A DNA stretch of 36,566 nt from Bacteroidales bacterium (GCA_014800245.1 JAAVGM010000029.1:1-36566), one strand, 5' to 3'. Counted from the first letter of the stretch, positions 8,460-19,221 are shown. The notes: generated by a model from the letters alone, not told the origin. Numbers and translations are program-made.

Positions 8460-9752
8460 TCAGAATTGTTTTAGTTTTTCGTCTATGATGATTGTTTGTT
8501 TGCGGTCGGGACCCACAGAGATTATACCCACCTTCACTCCGGTCAGCTCCTCAATCTTACGAACATAAGCTTTGGCTGCCTCGGGAAGAGAGTCGTAATC
8601 CTTGATATCGGAAAGATCCTCTTTCCATCCCTCCATTTCGATGAGCACGGGCTTGCAGCGTGCGAGCTTGGAAACGGTCGATGGGGGATAGTCGATCACC
8701 TTCCCGTCGAGTTCGTAGCCGGTGCAGATGCACACCTTGTCGAGACCTGAAAGCACATCGAAGAGCATCAAAGCCCAATTGTCGATGCCGGCAAGACGGC
8801 TTGTATAGCGAGCCACAACAGCGTCAAACCAACCGATTCGGCGGGGACGTCCTGTTACAGTGCCATACTCATGACCGCGCTCGCGGATCTGATGTGCGCG
8901 CTCGTCGAAAAGCTCTGTGGGGAAGGCTCCCTCCCCTACGCGTGTGCAATATGCCTTAGCCACGCCTACCACCTCATCTATCCATTTCGGAGAGATTCCG
9001 GCACCAACGGGAACTGATGCTGAAGAGGGGGTGGAAGAGGTAACGTAAGGATAGGTTCCATGGTCGATGCAGAGCATCATCCCCTGAGCGCCTTCGAAAA
9101 GGATCTTGGCGTCGGTGTGGAGCGCACGGTTAATGAGATCGGATGTGTCGCAGATCATAGGAGCGAGCACCTTCGCAATCTCCATATAACGGTCATATAC
9201 CTCCTGGAAATCATATTCAGGAAGGCCGAGCATGCGGAGCTGAGGATTCTTCACAGCCAAAGCACCTTTGAGACGCTCTGCGAAATACTCAGGCTCAAGG
9301 AGGTCGCCGATGCGGAGACCATCGCGGCTATACTTGTCGCAATAAGCCGGACCGATACCGTTCTTTGTTGTGCCGATAAGAGCATTCCCCTTAAGGCTCT
9401 CATAAGCTCCGTCGAGCTGTGAATGCCAAGGCATCACCATAGCTGCACGGTCGGAGATATAGAGCTGATAATCGGTGATACCCTGATCGTGGAGCTTTCC
9501 AAGCTCAGTGATAACCGATTCCGGATTCACCACCATACCGTTGGCCATTACGTTCACGGTCTTCGGATTGAAGATGCCCGAAGGGATAGAACGCAAAGAA
9601 TATTTATGACCGTCGAACACCACTGTGTGGCCCGCATTGTTGCCACCCTGGTATCTTACCACCATATCGGCGCGACATGCGAAATAATCAGTGATTTTCC
9701 CTTTTCCTTCGTCTCCCCACTGGGATCCGATCACTACTAATCTCTGTGACAT
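8460..9752 (-). CDS. purA: Adenylosuccinate synthetase
   Basis: It joins aspartate to IMP using GTP, giving adenylosuccinate, the first step of the AMP branch. The N-terminal signature GSQWGDEGKGK (Asp14 as base) is followed by NNAGHTVVF (His42) and the IMP-binding GTTKNGIGPAYCDK. GTP-binding and C-terminal elements (TGRPRRIGWFD, SVGPDRKQTI) are intact. It is 430 aa, as expected. Its ATG overlaps the purB stop by one base (TGATG), which favours translational coupling of the two enzymes that flank adenylosuccinate. Confidence 0.98.
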   Translation of the reverse strand: MSQRLVVIGSQWGDEGKGKITDYFACRADMVVRYQGGNNAGHTVVFDGHKYSLRSIPSGIFNPKTVNVMANGMVVNPESVITELGKLHDQGITDYQLYISDRAAMVMPWHSQLDGAYESLKGNALIGTTKNGIGPAYCDKYSRDGLRIGDLLEPEYFAERLKGALAVKNPQLRMLGLPEYDFQEVYDRYMEIAKVLAPMICDTSDLINRALHTDAKILFEGAQGMMLCIDHGTYPYVTSSTPSSASVPVGAGISPKWIDEVVGVAKAYCTRVGEGAFPTELFDERAHQIRERGHEYGTVTGRPRRIGWFDAVVARYTSRLAGIDNWALMLFDVLSGLDKVCICTGYELDGKVIDYPPSTVSKLARCKPVLIEMEGWKEDLSDIKDYDSLPEAAKAYVRKIEELTGVKVGIISVGPDRKQTIIIDEKLKQF

Positions 9753-11050
9753 CAGTCTTCGATTTTATTGCGTTTGTAAATATAGTCAACGTTCTTCATA
9801 TAGTAGTCGAGAGTGAAGCAGCCGTCGAGTTCCTCCTCTGTGAGCGCACCCATCACTGTCGGATCCTCCTTGAGGAGGTCGTGATAGTTGGAATTGGTGG
9901 CCATAGCCTTCATGGCTATAGGCTGAACTGTATCGTATGCTTTCTCGCGGGCAAACCCTTTGCCGATAAGGGCGTTCATCACGCGCTGAGCAAAGATCAC
10001 ACCGTTTGTGAGGTAGATATTGCTCTTCATCTTCTCATCGAACACCACGAGATTCTCAAGAATGCCGCCCATGCGGTTGAGCATATAGTCGAGAAGGATA
10101 GTGGCATCGGGCATAAGGATGCGCTCAGTGGCAGAGTGAGAGATATCGCGCTCGTGCCAGAGAGCCACGTTGTCGTAAGTGGTCACCATATATCCGCGGA
10201 GCACACGGGCACAGCCGCAGATATTCTCTGAGGAGATCGGGTTGCGCTTGTGGGGCATTGCGCTTGATCCTTTCTGACCCTTGCCGAATGCCTCCTCCAC
10301 CTCATGCACCTCTGTGCGCTGGAGGTTGCGGATCTCAAGAGCCATCTGCTCAAGAGAAGCACCGATGAGGGCGATTGTTGCCATATAGTAGGCATGACGG
10401 TCGCGCTGGATCACCTGAGTGGAGATATTGGAGCTCTCGATGCCGAGTTTTTCACAAACATAATCCTGCACGAAGGGAGGGATGTTGGCGAAATTACCAA
10501 CAGCACCTGAAATCTTACCTACCTCCACGCCTCTTGCAGCCTCCTTGAAGCGCTTGAGGTTGCGGCGCATCTCCTCATACCAGAGCACCCACTTCAAGCC
10601 GAAGCTTGTGATATCGGCGTGAATGCCATGTGTGCGGCCGATGCAAGGAGTGTATTTATATTTGATTGCCTGCTTGCGGAGGATCTCGATATAATTCTCG
10701 ATGTCGGCAAGAAGGATCTTGTTGGCCTGAAGGAAGAGATAGCCGTTGGCTGTGTCAACCACATCGGTGGAGGTGAGACCATAGTGAACCCATTTTCTCT
10801 CCTCGCCGAGCGATTCGCTCACGGCGCGTGTGAAAGCCACGATGTCGTGACGGGTCTGAAGCTCGATCTCCTTGATTCTGGCGATGTCGAAACGAGCGTT
10901 CTCGCGGAGTTTCTTCACATCCTCCTCAGGCACAACCCCGAGTTTGCTCCAAGCCTCGGCGGCAAGGATCTCAACCTCAAGATATGCCTTGAATTTATTC
11001 TCTTCTGTCCATACCTGGCGCATCACTTCGCGCCCATATCTTTCAATCAT
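9752..11050 (-). CDS. purB: Adenylosuccinate lyase
   Basis: It releases fumarate twice in purine synthesis: from SAICAR on the IMP route and from adenylosuccinate on the AMP branch. It belongs to the fumarase/aspartase superfamily; the signature [11 protein letters not shown] is at about 261-271, with a mobile catalytic Ser in GSS, and GRTHG has the catalytic His141. The 432-aa length is that of the B. subtilis/human-like short form. Its stop shares a base with the purA start. A 33-nt AT-rich gap with no visible structure separates it from purD upstream. Confidence 0.98.
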   Translation of the reverse strand: MIERYGREVMRQVWTEENKFKAYLEVEILAAEAWSKLGVVPEEDVKKLRENARFDIARIKEIELQTRHDIVAFTRAVSESLGEERKWVHYGLTSTDVVDTANGYLFLQANKILLADIENYIEILRKQAIKYKYTPCIGRTHGIHADITSFGLKWVLWYEEMRRNLKRFKEAARGVEVGKISGAVGNFANIPPFVQDYVCEKLGIESSNISTQVIQRDRHAYYMATIALIGASLEQMALEIRNLQRTEVHEVEEAFGKGQKGSSAMPHKRNPISSENICGCARVLRGYMVTTYDNVALWHERDISHSATERILMPDATILLDYMLNRMGGILENLVVFDEKMKSNIYLTNGVIFAQRVMNALIGKGFAREKAYDTVQPIAMKAMATNSNYHDLLKEDPTVMGALTEEELDGCFTLDYYMKNVDYIYKRNKIED

Positions 11051-11083
11051 TTTATTTTATTCGCTTTGAATGTTCGTTAGAAA

Positions 11084-12331
11084 TTAAATTTTCACGGCCG
11101 CTTTGCCGATATCGCTTCTATGGAAAAGCGCGGGGCATTCGATCTTGGCGAGGCTCTCCATTGCGGCTGCATGAGCATCCTCGAGAGTGGCGCCCTTCCC
11201 TGTCACCATCAGCACGCGGCCTCCGGCTGTGAGGAGCTTCCCATCCTTCAGGGATGTGCCCATATGATAGACGCTGCTGTCCACATTCTCCAGCCCCTTT
11301 ATCTCCGCGCCTTTCTCATAGCTGCCGGGATAACCCTTTGAAGCGAGAACCACTCCAAGAACAGCATCCTTGTCCCATTCGATCTCAAACTCCTCCCCTT
11401 TCAAGGCTGCATCGAAGAGAGCATAAATATCACTCTTCATGCGCGGGAGCACAACCTCAGTTTCGGGATCGCCGAAACGGGCGTTGAATTCGATCACCTT
11501 CGGACCATCCTCTGTGAGGATAAGACCGCCGTAAAGGATACCGGTGAAGGGATTCCCCTCCTTCACGAGTCCTTCAGCCACGGGCTTCAGAATCTCATTG
11601 AGCGCGCGCTCTTTCACATCCTCTCCGATGAAAGGAACGGGGGAGTAAGCACCCATACCGCCCGTATTCGGACCCTTGTCGCCGTCGAAAGCGCGCTTGT
11701 GGTCCTGGGCAAGTTCGAGAGGATACACCTTATCGCCTGATACAACGCACATGAAGCTGAATTCCGGACCTTCAAGGAAATCCTCGATCACCACTCTTCC
11801 CTTTCCGAAAGAGGAATCAAGAAGCATATCCTTCAAAGCGGCATCAGCTTCCTCAAGCGACATGGCAACAACCACGCCCTTGCCGGCTGCCAAGCCGTCG
11901 TATTTGATTACTGTCGGAATCTTTCCGGCCTTAACGTAGGCGATAGCCTCGTCGTAATTGTCGAAAGCACGGTAGCCGGCAGTGGGAACCTCAAAGCGAT
12001 CCATCACCTGCTTGGCATATTCCTTGCTGCTTTCGATGCGGGCAGCCTCCTTTGTCGGACCGAAGATCTTCAGTCCGCGCTCATTGAAGAGGTTGACAAC
12101 CCCGGCAGCCAACGCTGCTTCGGGGCCGACAACTGTCATATCTATCTTCTCCTTCTCTGCGAAATCAGCGAGAGCCTCGATATCGGTGACGCCGATATTG
12201 ACACATTCGGCGAGATTCGCGATTCCTGCATTTCCGGGAGCACAATATATCTTATCTACTTGCGGACTGCGGCTGAGAGCTTCTACAATGGCATGTTCGC
12301 GTCCGCCGCTACCAATTACAAGTGTCTTCAT
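11084..12331 (-). CDS. purD: Phosphoribosylamine-glycine ligase (GAR synthetase)
   Basis: It joins glycine to phosphoribosylamine with ATP, the second step of purine synthesis. The N-terminal VIGSGGREHA loop, the ATP-grasp core (PTVIKYDGLAAGKGVVVA, DFLEGPEFSF, HKRAFDGDKGPNTGGMGAYSP) and the metal site EFNARFGDPE are all present. After the purH TAA stop the DNA reads TTG then ATG; I choose the ATG at 12331 (415 aa), because MKTLVIGSGG is the usual family start. It follows purH with only three bases between stop and start, so coupling is likely. Confidence 0.97.
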   Translation of the reverse strand: MKTLVIGSGGREHAIVEALSRSPQVDKIYCAPGNAGIANLAECVNIGVTDIEALADFAEKEKIDMTVVGPEAALAAGVVNLFNERGLKIFGPTKEAARIESSKEYAKQVMDRFEVPTAGYRAFDNYDEAIAYVKAGKIPTVIKYDGLAAGKGVVVAMSLEEADAALKDMLLDSSFGKGRVVIEDFLEGPEFSFMCVVSGDKVYPLELAQDHKRAFDGDKGPNTGGMGAYSPVPFIGEDVKERALNEILKPVAEGLVKEGNPFTGILYGGLILTEDGPKVIEFNARFGDPETEVVLPRMKSDIYALFDAALKGEEFEIEWDKDAVLGVVLASKGYPGSYEKGAEIKGLENVDSSVYHMGTSLKDGKLLTAGGRVLMVTGKGATLEDAHAAAMESLAKIECPALFHRSDIGKAAVKI

Positions 12332-12334
12332 CAA

Positions 12335-13864
12335 TTAGTGTTTGAAATGGCGCATGCCGGTGAATAGCATTGTGATACCCTTCTCGTTGGCTTTCTTGAT
12401 TGCATCCTCATCGCGGATAGATCCGCCGGGCTGCACGATAGCTGTCACGCCATACTTCGAGGCGAGTTCCACGGTGTCGTCGAAGGGGAGGAAGCCATCA
12501 GAAGCGAGCACAAGACCTTCAGTCAAACCTGCTGCCTTAGCCTCTTCAAGGGCGATCTGGGCAGATCCTACACGGTTCATCTGACCTGCACCAACGCCGG
12601 CTGTAGCACCATTCTTAACCACTACGATGGCGTTAGACTTAACGTGCTTCACAACCTTCCAACCGAAGTTGAGGTCAACAAGCTGCTCTGCTGTGGGCTT
12701 AACTTCGGTGACACACATATCCTCGGTGATCTCCTTGCATTCGAGGTCGGCATCCTGTACGAGCAATCCGCCTGTCACGCCTACATACTGCTTCTGCTTC
12801 TTGTCGGATTTCTCCATGTTCACCTCAAGCAGACGAAGATTCTTCTTGCTTGCGAGCACTTCAAGAGCCTCCGGCTCGAATTTGGGAGCCATCACGATCT
12901 CAAGGAAGATAGGCTTGAGAAGCTTGGCAGTCTCAGCGTCCAAAGGACGGTTCATAGCCACGATACCGCCATAGATTGAAACCTTATCAGCCTCGTAAGT
13001 CTTCTCCCATGCCTCTTTGATGGTTGCGCCGATAGCCGCACCACAAGGATTCATATGCTTCAAGCCGAGGCAGAAAGGAGCCTCAAACTCGCGAACAAGC
13101 TGGAGAGCCGCATTCGCATCCTGGATATTGTTGTAGGAAAGTTCCTTGCCGCCGAGCTGCTTTGCGAAAGCCACTGAATAGGGCACCTCCTCTTCCGCAC
13201 GATAGAACATAGCGTTCTGGTGGGGGTTCTCACCGTAACGAAGGCTCTGAACCTCATCGAATGCGAGGAAAAGTTTTTCGGAAAGACCTGCGTGCTTACG
13301 CATATATGTTGCGATATGGCTGTCATATTCCGCAGTGTGGGTATAAGCCTTTGCCGAAAGTTTGAAGCGTGTCTCATACTCAGTGTGACCGTTGGCGCGG
13401 AGCTCTTCAAGTACCTTGTCGTAGTCGGCGGGATCGCACACCACTGTTACATCGCGGAAGTTCTTTGCAGCCGAGCGGAGCATAGAGGGACCGCCTATAT
13501 CAATGTTCTCAACCGCATCTTCGAGTGTCACACCCTCTTTGGCGATTGTTGCCTCAAAAGGATAGAGGTTCACGCAGACCATCTCGATAGTCTCGATGCC
13601 GTTGGCTTCGAGCTGTGCCATATGGTCGGCGAGGTCGCGGCGTCCGAGAAGACCGCCGTGCACCTTGGGATGCAATGTCTTTACACGACCGTCGCAGATC
13701 TCAGGGAAACCTGTAACGTCGCTGATGTTGATCACTTCGATTCCTGCTTCGCGAAGTTTGGTCATGGTGCCGCCGGTGGCGATGATATCCCAACCGAGTT
13801 CTTTGAGCGCCTTGGCAAACTCTACGATGCCTCTCTTGTCGCTTACGCTGATTAATGCTCTCAT
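12335..13864 (-). CDS. purH: Bifunctional AICAR transformylase / IMP cyclohydrolase
   Basis: It performs the last two steps to IMP: formyl transfer from 10-formyl-THF to AICAR, then ring closure. Residues 1-190 form the MGS-like cyclohydrolase domain (RALISVSDKRGI, LHPKVHGGLLGRRD). The transformylase domain follows with RYGENPHQNA (about 209-218) and the catalytic Lys-His pair in GLKHMNPCG (Lys269, His270). The C-terminal region has ASDGFLPFDD and QPGGSIRDED. It is 509 aa, normal for the family. A repeat-bearing gap of 98 nt separates it from purM upstream. Confidence 0.98.
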   Translation of the reverse strand: MRALISVSDKRGIVEFAKALKELGWDIIATGGTMTKLREAGIEVINISDVTGFPEICDGRVKTLHPKVHGGLLGRRDLADHMAQLEANGIETIEMVCVNLYPFEATIAKEGVTLEDAVENIDIGGPSMLRSAAKNFRDVTVVCDPADYDKVLEELRANGHTEYETRFKLSAKAYTHTAEYDSHIATYMRKHAGLSEKLFLAFDEVQSLRYGENPHQNAMFYRAEEEVPYSVAFAKQLGGKELSYNNIQDANAALQLVREFEAPFCLGLKHMNPCGAAIGATIKEAWEKTYEADKVSIYGGIVAMNRPLDAETAKLLKPIFLEIVMAPKFEPEALEVLASKKNLRLLEVNMEKSDKKQKQYVGVTGGLLVQDADLECKEITEDMCVTEVKPTAEQLVDLNFGWKVVKHVKSNAIVVVKNGATAGVGAGQMNRVGSAQIALEEAKAAGLTEGLVLASDGFLPFDDTVELASKYGVTAIVQPGGSIRDEDAIKKANEKGITMLFTGMRHFKH

Positions 13865-13880
13865 ATCTTATTTTCATTAA

Positions 13881-13960
13881 TCATACTGCATCAAGATTTC
13901 TCTTTATTCTTCATATTGCATTTTGATTAATCTTGAAGCAGCCTGATTTATCTTATCTTG
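13881..13960. repeat. Degenerate decamer array between purM and purH
   Basis: Successive 10-bp blocks from 13881 keep one register: TCATACTGCA, TCAAGATTTC, TCTTTATTCT, TCATATTGCA, TTTTGATTAA, TCTTGAAGCA, GCCTGATTTA, TCTTATCTTG. They match the consensus TCATGATTNA of the arrays at 5311-5390 and 22121-22220 with more mutations. The 13-mer CATCAAGATTTCT is shared exactly with the pyrD-proximal end of the 22.1-kb array. There is no coding potential and no obvious promoter. Confidence 0.65.
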
Positions 13961-13962
13961 AT

Positions 13963-14994
13963 TTACTTTATTGTTACTCCTCCTTTTTCAGAAGCTATTA
14001 CTTTTCCGATCACAGAAGCTTTCTCACCCTTCTCTGTGAGGATCTCGATTGCGCGGGCTGCATCCTCAGGTTTAACAGCAAGCACCATGCCGATACCCAT
14101 GTTGAAGATGTTGAACATCTCGCGGTGGGGAATCTTCCCATATTTCTCAAGAAGACGGAACACAGGAAGAATCTCCCAACTCCCCTCTTCTATCTCCACG
14201 CCCTGACCCTCTTTGAGGATACGGGGGATATTCTCGTCGAAGCCGCCGCCTGTGATGTGTGCCACGCCGTGGACATCCACCTCTTTAAGAACGGCAAGAA
14301 CCTGCTTAACGTATATTTTGGTCGGGGTGAGAAGCATTTCGCCGAGAGTCTGATCTCCGGTCTCCTCATATTTCTGGTCGTATTCAAGGAAAGCGTCGCT
14401 GATCACCTTTCTCACGAGTGAGAAGCCGTTGGAATGAACGCCGCTCGATGCGATACCGATGAGGAGATCGCCCGGAGCCACCTTGGAGCAATCGATGAGC
14501 TTTGATTTTTCCACAACGCCCACAGTGAAACCTGCGATATCATACTCCCCTACTGTGTACATGCCGGGCATCTCGGCAGTCTCGCCGCCCACGAGTGCGC
14601 AGCCGGCCTGACGGCACCCCTCTGCCACGCCCGACACAATGGCCTCAACCACCTCAGGATGGTTCTTCCCTACTGCCACATAATCGAGGAAAAGGAGAGG
14701 TTCGGCGCCCTGTGCGAGCACGTCGTTGACGCACATTGCCACAGCGTCGATACCGATTGTATCATGTTTTTCGAGAGCGAAAGCGATTTTGAGCTTTGTG
14801 CCCACGCCGTCGGTGCCGCTCACCAATACGGGGTGTTCATAGCCGAGGCTGCCAAGGTCGAACATTCCTCCGAAGGAGCCGATGTTACCCATGCTGCCTG
14901 CACGCTCTGTGCTCTTTACATGTTTCTTGATGCGGCTTACCACCTCATATCCGGCTTCAAGGTTCACACCGGATGCTTCATAACTTTTTGCCAT
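13963..14994 (-). CDS. purM: Phosphoribosylformylglycinamidine cyclo-ligase (AIR synthetase)
   Basis: It closes FGAM to aminoimidazole ribotide with ATP. Motifs of the PurM/SelD ATP-binding superfamily are clear: [14 protein letters not shown] (about 58-71), the segment [29 protein letters not shown] and [13 protein letters not shown]. It is 343 aa, the usual size. Its ATG lies 9 nt after the purL stop, so it is co-transcribed with purL, which makes its substrate. Confidence 0.98.
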   Translation of the reverse strand: MAKSYEASGVNLEAGYEVVSRIKKHVKSTERAGSMGNIGSFGGMFDLGSLGYEHPVLVSGTDGVGTKLKIAFALEKHDTIGIDAVAMCVNDVLAQGAEPLLFLDYVAVGKNHPEVVEAIVSGVAEGCRQAGCALVGGETAEMPGMYTVGEYDIAGFTVGVVEKSKLIDCSKVAPGDLLIGIASSGVHSNGFSLVRKVISDAFLEYDQKYEETGDQTLGEMLLTPTKIYVKQVLAVLKEVDVHGVAHITGGGFDENIPRILKEGQGVEIEEGSWEILPVFRLLEKYGKIPHREMFNIFNMGIGMVLAVKPEDAARAIEILTEKGEKASVIGKVIASEKGGVTIK

Positions 14995-15003
14995 TGTATT
15001 CTG

Positions 15004-18000
15004 TTATTGCTGTTTCCTAAAATAATTGATCGCGTTTCGGAACAGATTCTGCTCCTTGTTGCCATGGATGTTCTTCATCAATCCATCGTGGTAACGCTCA
15101 GAATGCGCCATCTTTCCGAGGATGCGGCCATCAGGAGAGATGATACCCTCGATAGCGTCGGTCGAACCATTCGGGTTGGCCGGAGAAGTCATTGTTGCAT
15201 TCCCGGCAGCATCAGCATACTGGAATGCTATCTGACCATTGTCAAACAGACTCTTTGCCAATTCAGGAGAAGCCGTGAATTTACCCTCTCCGTGAGAAGC
15301 GGCCACGCTGTGAAGTTCGCCGAGCTCGAAACCTGCAAGCCACGGGGATGCCACAGAAGCCACACGGGTGGTGACAATCTGAGAGATATGACGGTTGATG
15401 TCGTTATGGAAGAGTGTGGGCGATTCAGCTGTGAGCTCGCCGATCTTGCCATAAGGGAGAAGACCCGACTTCACGAGCGCCTGGAAACCGTTACAGATAC
15501 CCAAGATTAGACCGCCGCGAGCCATCAGACGCTCGATAGCACCCTTCACTGTCTCATTCATGATTACGTTGGCGATGAACTTACCACTACCGTCAGGCTC
15601 GTCGCCTGCAGAGAAGCCGCCGCTGAAAGCGAGGATCTCGCAATTGTCGATATGGTCGGCCATCTCTTTCACAGATGCCTCGATATCCTCGGCTGTGAGG
15701 TTGCGGAACACGCTGCTGCTCACCTTCGCACCCTCCTTCTCAAACGACTTCCACATATCGTAGTCGCAGTTGGTGCCGGGGAAGACGGGGAGATACACAC
15801 GAGGATTCTCGATAGCCTGGCCGGGCCATACAGTGGTGTTCGGACCGGAAACGGCATTCGGAGTCTCCCCTGCTATGCCGCTGCGGTCGGGATATATCTG
15901 AGTGAAACGGTCGATGTTTGCCTTGCGGGCATCTTCGATGGAGATCTTCTCGCCATTGATGATAAGCTCCGGAGCGTCGATAGTCTTGCCCAAGAGGATT
16001 GCACCCGGGATATCGAGTTCTCCTTCTGCCTCAACCACGATCGAACCGTTGCCGGAAGCGAAGAGTTCAGTCTCGTCGATATTGATTTCAGCACCGATCT
16101 CATTACCGAAGCTCATCTTTGCCACAGCCTCTCCTACACCGCCGAAGTCAACAGCATAAGCCGCCGTGATCTTGCCGTTGTGGATATTCTCAGTCACGGC
16201 TGTGAAGAGATCCTTGAGGGCCTTGGTGTCGGGAGTGAGGTCGGCATTGGGGGTATGCTTCACAAGATAGATATTATCGCCCGCCTTCTTGAATTCGGGG
16301 GAGATAACCTTGCGTGCATCCACGGGAGCCACACCGAATGCGATGAGTGTGGGAGGAACGGAAATCTTATCGAATGTGCCGCTCATTGAGTCCTTACCAC
16401 CGATTGAAGCCAATCCGAAGTCGAGCTGCATCTTGAGGGTTCCGAGAAGAGCCGCAAGAGGCTTGCCCCAGGAAAGATCATTGTGCATACGCTCGAAATA
16501 TTCCTGGTAAGAGAAACGCATCTTGGGATATTCCGCACCTGCAGCCACAGCCTTGGCAATCGCGCCGATTACAGCATACTGCGATCCATGATAGGGGCTC
16601 CAGCTGCTCAGATAGGGATTGAAGCCATAAGCCATCATTGAGGCTGTGTTGGTGAAATGATTGCCCACAGGGAGTTTCTGTACGCTCACCTGAGTCTCTG
16701 TCCCCTGAGTGCGGCCTCCGAAAGGCATGAGCACTGTGGAAGCACCGATCGAAGAGTCGAACATCTCGATAAGACCCTTCTGAGAGGTTACGTTGTCGTC
16801 GGCAAGGTTATTAAGGAAGCGGTCGCGTAGGTTGTCCCCTTCCGGAATGCGCTCGAATGCGTTCTTGGGCTCGATGGCGCCGATTTTCACCTTGGCGAAA
16901 TGACGTGCGCCTGCGGAGTCGATGAAGTCGCGACGAAGGTCGGCCACAACCTCTCCGTTGTAATACATACGCATGCGTCCGCTGTCGGTTACGTCTGCCA
17001 CGTGACGGATCTCAAGGTTCTCCTCAGCGCAATAACGTTCGAATTCCTCTTTATCCTTAGCTTCTACCACAACCGACATACGCTCCTGCGATTCGGAGAT
17101 GGCAAGCTCAGTGGCGTTAAGCCCGCTATATTTTGTAGTGACACGGTCGAGGTAGATGTCCAGACCGTCGGTGAGCTCACCAATAGCCACGCTGACACCG
17201 CCTGCGCCGAAGTCGTTTGATTTCTTTATGAGGCGAGTCACTTCAGGACGACGGAAAAGACGAGCGATCTTACGCTCCTCGGGGGCGTTACCCTTCTGCA
17301 CCTCGCTGCCACACTCCTCAAGGGAGCTGGTGTTATGTTCCTTTGATGAACCTGTCGCACCGCCGATGCCATCGCGACCTGTGCGGCCTCCGAACATCAG
17401 GATTACATCTCCTGCTTCGGGACGCTCGCGACGAACGTCAGAAGCTTTGACCGCACCCACCACTGCGCCTACTTCAAGGCGTTTTGCCACATATCCGGGG
17501 TGATAGATTTCGCGGACATGAGTTGTGGCCAGACCGATCTGGTTGCCATAGCTTGAATATCCGGCTGCCGCGCGGAGTGAGATCACACGCTGGGGAAGCT
17601 TGCCTTCCATTGTCTCGCTCACGGGGAGGTAGATATCCCCTGCTCCTGTGACACGCATAGCCTGATATACATAGCTTCGGCCGCTCAACGGGTCGCGGAT
17701 TGCGCCGCCAAGACATGTGGATGCGCCGCCGAAAGGCTCGATTTCGGTAGGATGGTTATGTGTTTCGTTCTTGAATTGAAGGAGCCAGCGCTCTGTTTCG
17801 CCGTCAACATCCACATCCACGAAGATTGAACATGCATTGTTTTCCTCGCTCTGTTCAAGATCGTCGAGCAGACCCTCCTTACGGAGATAGCGCGCTCCGA
17901 TGGTGGCGAGGTCCATAAGGCACAGGCTCTTGTTCTCGCGGCCCAATGCGCGGCGGATCTCTTTCCACTGATCCACGCTCTCCTTGAGAGTCTCGGCCAT

Positions 18001-18711
18001 GGGAGAATCCTCCACTTCGATGTCTGTGAGTTCGGTGGTGAAAGTGGTGTGACGGCAGTGGTCGCTCCAATATGTGTCGAGGATGCGGAGCTCAGTCTCG
18101 TTGGGATCGCGTCCCTCCTCAGTGAAATATTTCACAACCTCCATCAAGTCGTCGCCATTCATTGCCAATCCCTTCTCCTTGCAATAAGCGGCAGCCTCCT
18201 CGGCCTTGATATTGCGGAATCCGTCGAGACGCTCCACGGGTTTTGCATGGGCGCGCTCCGGGCGGGCGAGAACGTCGAGATTCTTCTCTCTCGACTCCAC
18301 GGCGTTGATGGTGTATTTGGCAATCTTTTTCAGTTCCTCCTCCCCTACGGTGTCGTCGAAGATCATCATAGTGGCACTGCTGATCTCCACATCAGCGTCA
18401 GGCTGGAGAAGGTTGACACATTCGCGGGCCGAAGCTGCGCGCTGGTCGAACTGACCGGGAAGACATTCCACGGCCAAGAACGGGCGGCCGTCGGTCTCCA
18501 CGCTGTCGCTCACTGTGTCTGTAGCGGGTTCGCCGAATACACGGTAACGGCTCTTCTCCAAAAGTTCGGGAGTGAACCCGAAGAGATCATAGACGCAAAG
18601 GAAACGAAGGTCCTTGATATCAAGACCAAGGTTGGAATTCAGCTCCTTGCGAAGGCTCTCGGCCTCGATGCGGTATGGGTCGCGTTTCTCAACAAAAATG
18701 CGGTGGTTCAT
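15004..18711 (-). CDS. purL: Phosphoribosylformylglycinamidine synthase, large single-chain form
   Basis: It makes FGAM from FGAR, glutamine and ATP. This is the large fused type (1235 aa) seen in Bacteroidota, Proteobacteria and eukaryotes, so no purS or purQ is needed. The N-terminal PurS-like domain is followed by a linker and two PurM-like halves (for example DYWSDHCRHTTF, FKNETHNHPTEI, GGRTGRDGIGGATGSS). The C-terminal class I glutaminase starts near residue 967 with VFPGTNCDYD. It has its nucleophile in LGICNGFQ (Cys1073) and the His/Glu pair in MAHSERY (His1203, Glu1205). All key sites are intact. Confidence 0.98.
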   Translation of the reverse strand: MNHRIFVEKRDPYRIEAESLRKELNSNLGLDIKDLRFLCVYDLFGFTPELLEKSRYRVFGEPATDTVSDSVETDGRPFLAVECLPGQFDQRAASARECVNLLQPDADVEISSATMMIFDDTVGEEELKKIAKYTINAVESREKNLDVLARPERAHAKPVERLDGFRNIKAEEAAAYCKEKGLAMNGDDLMEVVKYFTEEGRDPNETELRILDTYWSDHCRHTTFTTELTDIEVEDSPMAETLKESVDQWKEIRRALGRENKSLCLMDLATIGARYLRKEGLLDDLEQSEENNACSIFVDVDVDGETERWLLQFKNETHNHPTEIEPFGGASTCLGGAIRDPLSGRSYVYQAMRVTGAGDIYLPVSETMEGKLPQRVISLRAAAGYSSYGNQIGLATTHVREIYHPGYVAKRLEVGAVVGAVKASDVRRERPEAGDVILMFGGRTGRDGIGGATGSSKEHNTSSLEECGSEVQKGNAPEERKIARLFRRPEVTRLIKKSNDFGAGGVSVAIGELTDGLDIYLDRVTTKYSGLNATELAISESQERMSVVVEAKDKEEFERYCAEENLEIRHVADVTDSGRMRMYYNGEVVADLRRDFIDSAGARHFAKVKIGAIEPKNAFERIPEGDNLRDRFLNNLADDNVTSQKGLIEMFDSSIGASTVLMPFGGRTQGTETQVSVQKLPVGNHFTNTASMMAYGFNPYLSSWSPYHGSQYAVIGAIAKAVAAGAEYPKMRFSYQEYFERMHNDLSWGKPLAALLGTLKMQLDFGLASIGGKDSMSGTFDKISVPPTLIAFGVAPVDARKVISPEFKKAGDNIYLVKHTPNADLTPDTKALKDLFTAVTENIHNGKITAAYAVDFGGVGEAVAKMSFGNEIGAEINIDETELFASGNGSIVVEAEGELDIPGAILLGKTIDAPELIINGEKISIEDARKANIDRFTQIYPDRSGIAGETPNAVSGPNTTVWPGQAIENPRVYLPVFPGTNCDYDMWKSFEKEGAKVSSSVFRNLTAEDIEASVKEMADHIDNCEILAFSGGFSAGDEPDGSGKFIANVIMNETVKGAIERLMARGGLILGICNGFQALVKSGLLPYGKIGELTAESPTLFHNDINRHISQIVTTRVASVASPWLAGFELGELHSVAASHGEGKFTASPELAKSLFDNGQIAFQYADAAGNATMTSPANPNGSTDAIEGIISPDGRILGKMAHSERYHDGLMKNIHGNKEQNLFRNAINYFRKQQ

Positions 18712-18731
18712 TGTGTCTGTTATTGTTAGCG

Positions 18732-19199
18732 TCAGTTATTGTTAGCTAAAACGTTAGCGGCCTGTTCGGCACGGAATTCATCTAATTTGTTTTTAAGCCC
18801 TGCATCTGTGATGGCAAGCATCTCGATAGCCAAGAGGGCTGCATTCTTGGATCCGTCGATAGCCACTGTTGCCACGGGGATTCCGCTCGGCATCTGCACC
18901 ATTGAGAGCAGCGAGTCGAGACCCTCAAGCGAACGAGACTTCACGGGCACTCCGATCACGGGGAGTGTGGTGAAAGCCGCCACAACGCCTGCAAGGTGAG
19001 CAGCGCCTCCGGCAGCCGCTATCACCGCTCCGAAACCACGGTCGCGCAGGGAGTTGACCCACGCTTCAAGTTCACGAGGGGTGCGGTGTGCACTGTAAAT
19101 CTTCTGTTCGTACTCTACGCCGAATTTTTCCAAAGTCTCGCCTGCCCCCTTCATCACTCCGAGGTCGCTGGCTGAGCCCATTACAATTCCTACTTTCAT
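18732..19199 (-). CDS. purE: N5-carboxyaminoimidazole ribonucleotide mutase (class I PurE)
   Basis: It moves the carboxyl group of N5-CAIR to give [18 protein letters not shown] at the start, the active-site loop SAHRTP and GGAAHLAG (where PGG- or LPG-type loops occur in relatives) point to class I rather than the AIR carboxylase class II. Class I normally works with PurK, which is not in this window. It is 155 aa, slightly short but complete. It is the first gene of the pur/gua unit, behind a long structured leader (19200-19432), and purL follows 20 nt later. Confidence 0.96.
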   Translation of the reverse strand: MKVGIVMGSASDLGVMKGAGETLEKFGVEYEQKIYSAHRTPRELEAWVNSLRDRGFGAVIAAAGGAAHLAGVVAAFTTLPVIGVPVKSRSLEGLDSLLSMVQMPSGIPVATVAIDGSKNAALLAIEMLAITDAGLKNKLDEFRAEQAANVLANNN

Positions 19200-19221
19200 C
19201 TTCTACCTGAAATATTTAGAG

